This document shows, one piece after another, positions 7,557 to 13,674 of a stretch of DNA of 14,247 nucleotides. This DNA is from WLMZ01 sp039920665. Its GTDB lineage: Bacteria > Actinomycetota > Acidimicrobiia > Acidimicrobiales > Ilumatobacteraceae. Numbering within the stretch: position 1 is the first letter of the stretch; every line of letters starts with the position of its first letter. The stretch lies in contig JBDSDH010000286.1 in the NCBI GenBank assembly GCA_039920665.1, positions 1-14,247 of the forward strand. The letters run 5' to 3'. Below the pieces are notes generated by a model. The model searched no databases. It was given only the letters and a program-made list of their open reading frames with translations, and had not been told where the DNA came from. Both the position numbers and the translations under genes were made by a program.

Positions 7557-7886
7557 ATGGCAATCCAAGAGATCAGCGTCGATGAGCTGGCCACCAAGAT
7601 CCAGATCGATCCGGCGTTGCGTCTGATCGATGTCCGCGAGATCGACGAATACAGCGACGGGCACGTCACTGGTGCACGGTTGGTGGTGCTCGGCACCGTT
7701 GCCGACAACGTCGATGCGTTCCGCGGCGACGGTCCCAGCTACGTCATCTGCAGATCCGGGGGCCGCAGCATGCGGGCCTGCGAGTTCCTCGATGGCCAGG
7801 GGCTCGATGTCATCAACATCGCCGGTGGCACGATGGACTGGATCACGAGTGGCCGCGAGGTCGTGACAGGCGATCAGCCTTCGTGA
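7557..7886 (+). CDS. Single-domain rhodanese-like sulfurtransferase
   Basis: A 109-residue single rhodanese domain. It shows ISVDELA at the start, LIDVREIDEYSDGHVTGA (23-40) with the conserved Asp-Val-Arg, and the active-site loop VICRSGGRS with C65 as the persulfide-carrying cysteine. The six-residue loop CRSGGR fits sulfurtransferases rather than Cdc25-type phosphatases, which have a seven-residue loop. Proteins of this kind move sulfane sulfur to acceptors such as thiols, tRNA or cofactor enzymes; the acceptor here is unknown. Three in-frame starts are possible: ATG 7539 (overlapping the mobA stop by 8 bases), GTG 7548 and ATG 7557. I chose 7557 because the family usually begins a few residues before ISxxEL, but 7539 is also plausible. 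Its position after mobA invites a link to molybdenum cofactor sulfuration, which is inference only. Confidence 0.88.
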   Translation: MAIQEISVDELATKIQIDPALRLIDVREIDEYSDGHVTGARLVVLGTVADNVDAFRGDGPSYVICRSGGRSMRACEFLDGQGLDVINIAGGTMDWITSGREVVTGDQPS

Positions 7887-7902
7887 CGAGCGCGGCCACG
7901 TC

Positions 7903-9045
7903 ATGACATATCAGTGGATCGAGACGCAGGACGACCTCGTCGAACTCGTCGAAATGCTGCTGCGCCAGCCGCGCTACGCCTTCGACACCGAGTTCCATCG
8001 CGAGCGGACCTACTACCCTCGCCTGGCCCTGGCGCAGTTCGCCTGGGATGGTGGCATCGCCCTGGTCGACCCGTTGGCGGTCGATGTCACGGCCCTCAAG
8101 CCACTTCTGGAGAGCGATGTGGTCGCTGTCCTCCATGCCGCGCAGCAAGATCTCGATGTGCTGACGCACAGCTGTGGCGCGATTCCCCGCAGACTGTTCG
8201 ACACCCAACTCGCAGCCGGTTTCGTCGGGTACGGCACGCCGTCACTGCTCAGCCTGCTCCAGGGTGAGCTGAAGATCAGCGTTCCCAAAGGTGACCGGCT
8301 CACCGATTGGCTGCGGCGACCGCTGACCGACGATCAGAAGTCATACGGCGCGAGTGACGTCGCCCACCTGCTCGAGTTGCAGGATCTGCTCGTCGCCCAA
8401 CTCGAACGCAAGGGCCGTCTCGCCTGGGCTGAGGCGGCGTGCGAAGAGCTTCGCCTCAAGCCGGTCAGTGGCAATGATCCTGACGGCGCGTGGCTGAGAC
8501 TCAAAGACGTCCGAACCCTCAAACCCAAGGCGCGAGGTGTCGCCCGGGCGCTGGCTGCGTGGCGCGAGCGTCGGGCGATGGCGGTCGATTCACCGGTCCG
8601 TCAGATTCTGCCCGACCTGGCCATTCTCGGTATTTCCCAGAAGCAGCCTCGTACGGTCGACGAACTCGCCCACTCGCGCGGCGTCGACGAGCGACACTGG
8701 CGGGGCAACCTCGGCAAGGAGATTATTGCTGCGGTCCACGATGGGCTGCAGCAAGAACTCCACCTGCCTGCAGCCGACGGGGACGAACTCGACCGCAATC
8801 TGCGCCCCGCGATCACCCTCGTCTCGGCTTGGGTCAGCGAACTCGCCCGCCAGGAAAAGATCGACACGGCGTTGCTCGCGACCCGTGGCGACATCATGTC
8901 GCTGCTTCGCAAGGATCCCGACGGGCGCCTCTCCACCGGTTGGCGCGCCGAGATGCTCGGCGACAACGTCACCCGTCTCGTCGAGGGACGAGCCGGACTC
9001 ACATTCGATGGCCGTGGCGGCCTCAAACTGATCGACGTCCCGTAA
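7903..9045 (+). CDS. rnd: Ribonuclease D (DEDDy 3'-5' exoribonuclease with HRDC domain)
   Basis: RNase D trims the 3' ends of tRNA precursors and other small structured RNAs in the cytosol. The 380 residues fit the family. The N-terminal exonuclease domain carries the metal ligands of the DEDDy group: FDTEFHRE (D28, E30), LHAAQQDLDVL (D83) and YGASDVAHL (Y148 and D152). LTDWLRRPLTDDQKSYGASD is highly typical of RNase D. An HRDC domain follows, about residues 205-285, with LKPKARGVARALAAWRERRA and the LPDLAILGISQKQP segment; the C-terminal 100 residues form a second helical region. The start ATG 7903 lies 16 bases after the rhodanese stop, with only a weak GAG-type ribosome binding site, so translation may depend on the upstream genes. 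It closes the DUF3151-mobA-rhodanese run and converges on parA with a 9-base gap. Confidence 0.95.
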   Translation: MTYQWIETQDDLVELVEMLLRQPRYAFDTEFHRERTYYPRLALAQFAWDGGIALVDPLAVDVTALKPLLESDVVAVLHAAQQDLDVLTHSCGAIPRRLFDTQLAAGFVGYGTPSLLSLLQGELKISVPKGDRLTDWLRRPLTDDQKSYGASDVAHLLELQDLLVAQLERKGRLAWAEAACEELRLKPVSGNDPDGAWLRLKDVRTLKPKARGVARALAAWRERRAMAVDSPVRQILPDLAILGISQKQPRTVDELAHSRGVDERHWRGNLGKEIIAAVHDGLQQELHLPAADGDELDRNLRPAITLVSAWVSELARQEKIDTALLATRGDIMSLLRKDPDGRLSTGWRAEMLGDNVTRLVEGRAGLTFDGRGGLKLIDVP

Positions 9046-9054
9046 ACCGAGCGA

Positions 9055-9810
9055 TCAATCCTTGGTGACCCTGCGCAGCTTCTTCCAGAGTTGGTCGAAC
9101 GCCAGCGAGACGTCGGCCGAGCGGGCACCGTAGCTGTGGATCGGACGGCGTTCGCCGGTGGCCTGGTTGACGATCACTCGCTGTGGGATCGTCGGCTGCC
9201 AAATCGCCTTCTTGCCGACGATCCGGATCAGTTCGTCGTAGCGTCGATCGGCCTCTCCGGACACGCCGGGAACTTTGTTGACGATCACACCGGCGAGTTC
9301 GAGTTCGCCGTTGTGATCGTCCCAGACCTGATCGATCACGTCCGCGACAGCGGTGATGCCGCGCAGGCCGAGGGCTGACGGCTCGACCACGATGATCGCG
9401 TGATCGGCTGCGGTCAGTCCGCTGGTGGTGAGGTTGCCGAGGCTCGGAGGGCAATCGATCAGCACTGCGTCGTAACCCCGGGCGACCTGTTGCAACGCCT
9501 CGCGGAGTCGTTTCGGTTTGCCCTGTTCACGCGGTTGCAGCCGGTTCGAAGCTGGCATCACGTGGATGTAGGGGCTCCACTCGGACTCGTAGATCGCCTC
9601 GGTCGGGTTGGTCTTGCCGAGCACCTCGGCGGTCGACACCGGGACCTCGCCCGGCTCGATCCCGAGCACCCACGTGCTCGAGGCCTGTGGATCGAGATCG
9701 ACCACCAGCACGTTCTGGCCGGCGTTGGCCGCCGCGGAAGCCAGACCAAGGGTGACGGTGGTCTTGCCCACGCCACCTTTTTGATTGAGTATCGCAACGA
9801 TTCGACCCAT
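9055..9810 (-). CDS. ParA/Soj-family ATPase (orphan, no parB beside it)
   Basis: A 251-residue P-loop ATPase of the ParA/MinD superfamily. The deviant Walker A box NQKGGVGKTT (9-18) has the signature Lys (K11) and the catalytic Lys (K16). VVDLDPQASST (36-46) is the Walker A-prime/switch I region, and VLIDCPPSLGNLT (116-128) is Walker B. There is no N-terminal helix-turn-helix, so it is a small Soj-like type that would bind ATP, dimerise on DNA and form gradients. GLRGIT and IPQRV match chromosomal ParA homologues. Typical parAB loci carry parB immediately downstream; here the next gene is the convergent rnd, so the cargo or partner is unknown. I chose ATG 9810 because the family starts directly at the first beta strand; an in-frame start at 9855 would add an unlikely 15 residues. 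It might position a protein complex rather than DNA, but that is speculation. Confidence 0.9.
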   Translation of the reverse strand: MGRIVAILNQKGGVGKTTVTLGLASAAANAGQNVLVVDLDPQASSTWVLGIEPGEVPVSTAEVLGKTNPTEAIYESEWSPYIHVMPASNRLQPREQGKPKRLREALQQVARGYDAVLIDCPPSLGNLTTSGLTAADHAIIVVEPSALGLRGITAVADVIDQVWDDHNGELELAGVIVNKVPGVSGEADRRYDELIRIVGKKAIWQPTIPQRVIVNQATGERRPIHSYGARSADVSLAFDQLWKKLRRVTKD

Positions 9811-9867
9811 ACCCCATGTTGCCACGGAGGGCGCTGTTGCGGTACCCCGCGGCAACTGGTGGTCGGC

Positions 9868-10164
9868 TCACGCGGGGTGGGCAACGATCGCTGAGTTGGC
9901 GGGCACCACGCCATCGGACGGAGCGAACGGATCGCGGGGCACCGTGCTGACCAACACCGTCGCCTCGGCGAGCCCATCGATTGCATCTTGGCCTCGTCGA
10001 GCAGTCTGCCACCAGGGTCGGGTCTGGGTGCTGGTTGGTTCCGGTGCTCCGAAGTCGGCCGAGTCGTCCATGGGGTCCAACAGATGCCAGCGGCTGTCAT
10101 GGAGCAGGTGTATGGTTCGCGTTGCGGTGAGCGGGGGCTCACCGCCGGGGCAATGGCGCCCCAC
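9868..10164 (-). CDS. Possible small hypothetical protein upstream of parA (doubtful)
   Basis: This is the only candidate gene in the 371-base gap between parA and korA. An open frame of 98 codons runs from GTG 10164 to TGA 9868; an internal ATG at 10071 would give 67 residues starting MDDSADFGAPEP. The composition is mixed: third-position GC is high (about 74 percent by my count), but the second position is also rather high (about 57 percent), so codon statistics do not decide. I recognise no domain, and there is no good ribosome binding site at either start. The upstream part overlaps the hairpin leader and putative promoter of korA, so if the gene is real the shorter form is likelier. It would lie 57 bases upstream of parA on the same strand. 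Homology in related genomes would be the deciding evidence. Confidence 0.3.
   Translation of the reverse strand: MGRHCPGGEPPLTATRTIHLLHDSRWHLLDPMDDSADFGAPEPTSTQTRPWWQTARRGQDAIDGLAEATVLVSTVPRDPFAPSDGVVPANSAIVAHPA
10111..10116 (+). promoter_or_regulatory. Possible -10 element of the korAB promoter
   Basis: The hexamer TATGGT, preceded directly by TG, matches the loose actinobacterial -10 pattern TANNNT. No convincing -35 box lies 16-18 bases upstream. A start 7-8 bases downstream would put the first base of the mRNA at the base of the hairpin at 10124-10145, giving a leader of about 59 bases. Tentative. Confidence 0.3.
10124..10145 (+). promoter_or_regulatory. Perfect 9-bp hairpin in the korAB leader
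   Basis: GCGGTGAGC at 10124-10132 and GCTCACCGC at 10137-10145 are perfect reverse complements around the loop GGGG. A weaker hairpin follows at once (GGGGC 10147-10151 and GCCCC about six bases later). Both lie just before the ribosome binding site of korA. There is no run of T, so a terminator is unlikely; an operator, a 5' mRNA-protecting stem or a translational control element are the options. Confidence 0.5.
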
Positions 10165-10169
10165 AACTC

Positions 10170-10175
10170 AGGAGG
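10170..10175 (+). promoter_or_regulatory. Strong ribosome binding site of korA
   Basis: AGGAGG, followed by six bases and then ATG at 10182, is the most consensus-like Shine-Dalgarno sequence in the window. It fixes the korA start and suggests high translation. Most other genes here rely on overlap coupling or show weak sites. Confidence 0.85.
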
Positions 10176-10181
10176 TGCCCG

Positions 10182-12089
10182 ATGACCGACACGGTCGAGC
10201 GGAAGTCGCCAGCAGAGTCCATCAGCCGAGTCGTCGTCCGGTTTGCGGGTGACTCCGGTGACGGGATGCAGCTCACGGGGGATCGATTCACTTCCTCGAG
10301 CGCAATTTTCGGCAACGATCTCAGCACCCTGCCGGACTATCCGGCCGAGATCCGCGCTCCGGCGGGCACCGTCAACGGTGTCTCCAGCTTTCAGGTCCAC
10401 ATCTCCGATCACGACATCACCACGCCTGGCGATGCGCCGAACGTGCTGATCGTGATGAACCCTGCGGCGTTGATGGCCGATATCGGTCGGCTCGAACAGG
10501 GCGGACTGCTGATCGTCAATCGTGATTCGTTCGTCGAGCGCGATCTGACCAAAGTCGGCTATCACACCAACCCGCTCGAGGATGGCTCGCTCAGCAACTA
10601 TCGCGTGGTCGAAGTGCCGATGACGTCGCTGACGATCCAGGCCACGGTTCCGCTCGGCGTCAAGAACCGCGATGCCGAGCGATCGAAGAACTTCTTCGCG
10701 TTGGGGATGATTTCGTGGCTGTTCAGCCGCCCCCGCGAACCGACATGGGAGTGGATCGAGTCCAAGTTCAAGGACGAGTTGGTCCGCTCGGCGAACACCG
10801 CTGCATTCAACGCCGGATACCACTTCGGTGAGACGACCGAACTGTTCGATCACGCCTATCAGATCGAGTCCGCCCACATGCGGGCTGGCGAGTACACCAA
10901 CATCTCCGGCAACATCGCCCTCGCATGGGGACTGATCGCCGCCGGCCAACTCGCCGAACTCCCGGTGTTCCTCGGTAGCTATCCGATCACGCCAGCCTCC
11001 GACATCCTCCACGAACTCTCCAAGAACAAGCACTTCGGCCTCCGCACCGTGCAAGCCGAGGACGAGATCGCAGCAGCCGGGATGGCACTCGGTGCCGCCT
11101 TCGCGGGCCACCTCGGCGTGACCACCACCAGCGGTCCCGGTGTCGCCTTGAAGAGCGAGACCATCAGTTTGGCCGTGTCGCTCGAGCTGCCGATGTTGTT
11201 GATCGACATCCAGCGAGGTGGACCATCGACCGGGTTGCCGACCAAGACCGAGGCCGCCGATCTCAACATCGCGATGTTCGGTCGCCATGCTGAGGCGCCG
11301 TTGCCGATCGTCGCGGCATACAGCCCGAGTCACTGCTTCCATGCTGCGATCGAGGCCGCTCGCATCGCGCTGAAGTACAGAACCCCGGTGATTCTGTTGT
11401 CCGATGGTTACATCGCCAATGGCTCCGAGCCGTGGTTGCTGCCCGATGTCGACACCCTGCCCGACATCCGGGTGCCGTTCGCGACCGAGTTCAATCACGT
11501 CGCTCCGGACGGGTCACCGGAATACTGGCCGTACATGCGCGACCCCGAAACGCTCGCTCGGCCGTGGGCGATCCCGGGCACGCCAGGGTTGATGCACCGC
11601 GTCGGCGGGCTCGAGAAGCGTGACGGAAGTGGCGACATCGACTACACGCCCGAGAACCACGAACGGATGGTGCGCCTCCGCGCGGCCAAGATCGCCGGGA
11701 TCGCCAAGGACATCCCGCTTGTCGAGATCGTCGGCGACGACGACGCCGATATCTGCATCCTCGGCTGGGGTTCCACGTGGGCTGCGATCGATGCAGCAGT
11801 GCAACGCAGCCGACGGCGGGGGATGAAGGTCGCGTGGGTTCACCTGACCCACCTCAGTCCGCTGCCGAGCAACCTCGGCGAGGTGTTGCGCCGGTTCCCG
11901 AAGGTGATCGTGCCCGAACTCAACCTCGGGCAACTGTGCCGGATCGTGCGGGCCGAGTATCTGGTCGACGCTCGGCCCGTCACCAAGGTCCAGGGCCTTC
12001 CGTTCACGGCAACCGAACTCGAAACCGCACTCGACAACGCGACCGGCCCCGGGTGGGCCACCGACTTCACGATGGGAGCATCACGATGA
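10182..12089 (+). CDS. korA: 2-oxoacid:ferredoxin oxidoreductase subunit alpha (gamma-alpha fusion, KorA type)
   Basis: The large subunit of an oxygen-insensitive-type 2-oxoacid:ferredoxin oxidoreductase, 635 residues. Residues about 15-215 are the gamma (catalytic-side) domain, with VVVRFAGDSGDGMQLTGD and the PDYPAEIRAPAGTVNGVSSF segment. From about 235 the alpha domain follows, with GNIALAWGLIAAG, the substrate-binding YPITPASDI (268-276), QAEDEIAAAGMALGAAFAG and TSGPGVALKSE. A C-terminal domain (from about 530) completes it. This order matches the two-subunit enzymes known from mycobacteria (KorAB) and Sulfolobus. The complex converts 2-oxoglutarate plus CoA to succinyl-CoA and CO2 while reducing ferredoxin, in the cytosol. 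Specificity for 2-oxoglutarate over pyruvate is inferred from resemblance to KorA. The start is fixed by the AGGAGG site; the TGA overlaps korB by 4 bases (ATGA). Confidence 0.95.
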   Translation: MTDTVERKSPAESISRVVVRFAGDSGDGMQLTGDRFTSSSAIFGNDLSTLPDYPAEIRAPAGTVNGVSSFQVHISDHDITTPGDAPNVLIVMNPAALMADIGRLEQGGLLIVNRDSFVERDLTKVGYHTNPLEDGSLSNYRVVEVPMTSLTIQATVPLGVKNRDAERSKNFFALGMISWLFSRPREPTWEWIESKFKDELVRSANTAAFNAGYHFGETTELFDHAYQIESAHMRAGEYTNISGNIALAWGLIAAGQLAELPVFLGSYPITPASDILHELSKNKHFGLRTVQAEDEIAAAGMALGAAFAGHLGVTTTSGPGVALKSETISLAVSLELPMLLIDIQRGGPSTGLPTKTEAADLNIAMFGRHAEAPLPIVAAYSPSHCFHAAIEAARIALKYRTPVILLSDGYIANGSEPWLLPDVDTLPDIRVPFATEFNHVAPDGSPEYWPYMRDPETLARPWAIPGTPGLMHRVGGLEKRDGSGDIDYTPENHERMVRLRAAKIAGIAKDIPLVEIVGDDDADICILGWGSTWAAIDAAVQRSRRRGMKVAWVHLTHLSPLPSNLGEVLRRFPKVIVPELNLGQLCRIVRAEYLVDARPVTKVQGLPFTATELETALDNATGPGWATDFTMGASR

Positions 12090-13201
12090 GCATCAGCGAG
12101 CACGTCACCATCAGCATGAAGCCAGAGCCGACCGGACCGATCACGGCCAAGAAGGACTGGACCAGCGATCAAGAGGTGCGCTGGTGCCCGGGATGTGGCG
12201 ACTACGGCATCTTGCTCGCGGTCCAGACCCTGATGCCCGAACTGGAGATCTCCCCAGAGAACACCGTCTTCGTCTCCGGTATTGGTTGTTCGAGCCGGTT
12301 CCCGTACTACATGGACACCTACGGCATCCACAGCATCCACGGCCGGGCACCGGCGATCGCGACCGGCATCGCGGTCGCTCGGCCCGATCTGGATGTCTGG
12401 GTCATCACGGGTGACGGCGACGCGCTGTCGATCGGCGGCAACCATCTGATCCACGCCCTGCGCCGCAACGTGAACCTCACGATCCTGCTGTTCAATAACC
12501 GGATCTACGGGCTCACCAAAGGCCAATACTCGCCGACTTCGGAAGTCGGCAAGGTCACCAAGTCGACCCCGATGGGCTCGATCGATCAGCCTTTCAACCC
12601 CCTGTCGGTTGCTCTCGGCGCCGAGGCCAGCTTCGTGGCCCGGACCCACGACCTCGACCGCAAGCACATGATGGAAATTTTCCGCGCCGCCCACGCCCAC
12701 CGTGGTGCGTCGTTCGTCGAGATCTTCCAGAACTGCAACGTCTTCAATGATGACGCCTTCGATCCGGTCACCGGCCGCAAGAACCGGCCGGAGATGATGA
12801 TCGACCTCCACCACGGCGAGCCGATTCGATTCGGTGACGAAGGTCACGCAGGCGTCGTGATGGGGAGCGACGGGCGGTTGCAAATCGTCGAGGTGGCCGA
12901 TGTCGGGGTCGATGCGCTGTTGATCCACGACGCTCATCGCGAGGATTCGAGCCTCGCGTTCGCGCTCGCGAGACTGTCCAACGAGGCCGCCCAAGCAACC
13001 GGATCATGGGGTCCGACGCCGTTCGGAGTCTTCCGCGACGTGGACCGGCCGGATTACGGCTCGATGGTTGGGGCCCAGTTGGTTGCTGCAGCAACCAAGC
13101 AGCGGCGTCCGGAGTCGATGGACGAGACGAGCAGCGCACAGCATGGTCGCGACGACCTGCGCGCATTACTGCGTTCCGCGGGTACCTGGCAGGTAGGCTG
13201 A
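12086..13201 (+). CDS. korB: 2-oxoacid:ferredoxin oxidoreductase subunit beta (KorB type)
   Basis: The thiamine diphosphate and iron-sulfur subunit, 371 residues. WCPGCGDYG gives C34 and C37, SGIGCSSR gives C68 and FQNCNVF gives C217. Their spacing (3, 31, 149) closely follows the four cysteines that hold the single [4Fe-4S] cluster in characterised two-subunit enzymes, so the cluster should be intact. The thiamine diphosphate motif starts at GDGDALSIGGNH (109-120) and ends at LLFNNRIYGLTKGQ. HGRAPAIATG is also characteristic. Electrons pass from the thiamine adduct to the cluster and then to an external ferredoxin, not encoded here. The last 60 residues (after about 310) are more variable. 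It begins inside the korA stop, so the two subunits are made in step. The gene is followed by a 128-base gap. Confidence 0.95.
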   Translation: MSISEHVTISMKPEPTGPITAKKDWTSDQEVRWCPGCGDYGILLAVQTLMPELEISPENTVFVSGIGCSSRFPYYMDTYGIHSIHGRAPAIATGIAVARPDLDVWVITGDGDALSIGGNHLIHALRRNVNLTILLFNNRIYGLTKGQYSPTSEVGKVTKSTPMGSIDQPFNPLSVALGAEASFVARTHDLDRKHMMEIFRAAHAHRGASFVEIFQNCNVFNDDAFDPVTGRKNRPEMMIDLHHGEPIRFGDEGHAGVVMGSDGRLQIVEVADVGVDALLIHDAHREDSSLAFALARLSNEAAQATGSWGPTPFGVFRDVDRPDYGSMVGAQLVAAATKQRRPESMDETSSAQHGRDDLRALLRSAGTWQVG

Positions 13202-13329
13202 GGCCATACGTCGTTGAGCAGGGAAGTTGTCCGGGTTTCAGCGACGGACACTCCTGTGACCCGTGAGGTTGGCGCACCCAACCGCTAAGGTCTCTCCCGA
13301 TGTTATTTCTCTAGATTCGGAGCCCTGCC
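13202..13329 (+). other. Intergenic region between korB and the small acidic-tailed gene
   Basis: This 128-base stretch holds a 6-bp hairpin, GGTTGG (13267-13272) and CCAACC (13278-13283) with a five-base loop, followed some way downstream by TTATTTCT. It could be a weak korB terminator or part of a promoter for the next gene. I see no tRNA, no ORF with support and no clear -35/-10 pair. GGAG at 13319-13322 is the ribosome binding site of the next gene. Confidence 0.4.
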
Positions 13330-13542
13330 GTGAAGAAGGGTCGTCATCGCCGCTTCGAAGAAGCGCGAAAGCTGAAACAAGCTGGTCCCAGCGCCTTGGA
13401 TTTGGGATTCGGTGGCACCGACCATCGTCCTCCCAGCGAGGACGATGAGTACGCTGCATTGGCCGAAAAGTACGGCGTCACGTTCGACGAGGACGAAGAC
13501 GACGACTCCGACTCAGACTCCGACTCCGACTCCGACGACTGA
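13330..13542 (+). CDS. Small basic-to-acidic protein with C-terminal Asp-Ser repeat, unknown function
   Basis: A 70-residue protein starting at GTG 13330, with GGAG seven bases upstream. The N-terminus is strongly basic (KKGRHRRFEEARKLKQAG), the middle contains LDLGFGG and a predicted short helix DEYAALAEKYGVTFDED, and the tail is a run of acidic residues alternating with Ser, five Asp-Ser units ending in Asp-Asp. The layout (basic head, one helical segment, acidic tail) is reminiscent of small actinobacterial proteins such as DUF3073, but I cannot match the sequence to that family and do not assign it. The charge split suggests binding to nucleic acid or ribosomes with an acidic shield, which is inference. 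It sits alone between korB and typA with its own ribosome binding site and a possible terminator right after the stop. Confidence 0.75.
   Translation: MKKGRHRRFEEARKLKQAGPSALDLGFGGTDHRPPSEDDEYAALAEKYGVTFDEDEDDDSDSDSDSDSDD
13504..13533 (+). repeat. Coding hexanucleotide tandem repeat (five units of GACTCN)
   Basis: Five consecutive units, four GACTCC and one GACTCA, encode Asp-Ser five times in the tail of the small acidic protein. Because the unit is six bases, slippage would change the number of Asp-Ser pairs without shifting the frame. Confidence 0.85.
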
Positions 13543-13572
13543 CGACGCCGTCCTGGACGGACCTCGGCGTCG
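13543..13572 (+). terminator. Possible terminator hairpin after the small acidic gene
   Basis: CGACGCC at 13543-13549 pairs perfectly with GGCGTCG at 13566-13572, and the 16-base interior can form a second small stem (CCGTC and GACGG). It starts on the first base after the stop codon at 13540-13542. There is no T run, so only a U-less actinobacterial type would fit; in GC-rich DNA such stems also arise by chance. Confidence 0.35.
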
Positions 13573-13674
13573 CCGGCGCCTCACACACCTCAACGCTCCA
13601 CAGAATCTGTAACCCTCGCCGCCCGAGTTCGGTCCCCCCGAGCCCCTCGTGTCGGCACGACGAAACCCCGGATC

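Noticed and set aside
9046..9054. Terminator between the convergent rnd and parA genes
   Set aside because: Only nine bases and no inverted repeat around them.
9558..11498. Very long minus-strand open frame (646 codons) across parA and korA
   Set aside because: It crosses the parA coding region in another frame and runs antisense to korA; its composition is low-complexity and no motif is recognisable.
11840..12994. 384-codon minus-strand frame opposite korA/korB
   Set aside because: Antisense to two fully recognisable subunits; no domain seen.
13543..13674. tRNA, small RNA or further short gene before typA
   Set aside because: No cloverleaf, no supported start with ribosome binding site, and only the hairpin at 13543-13572 stands out.
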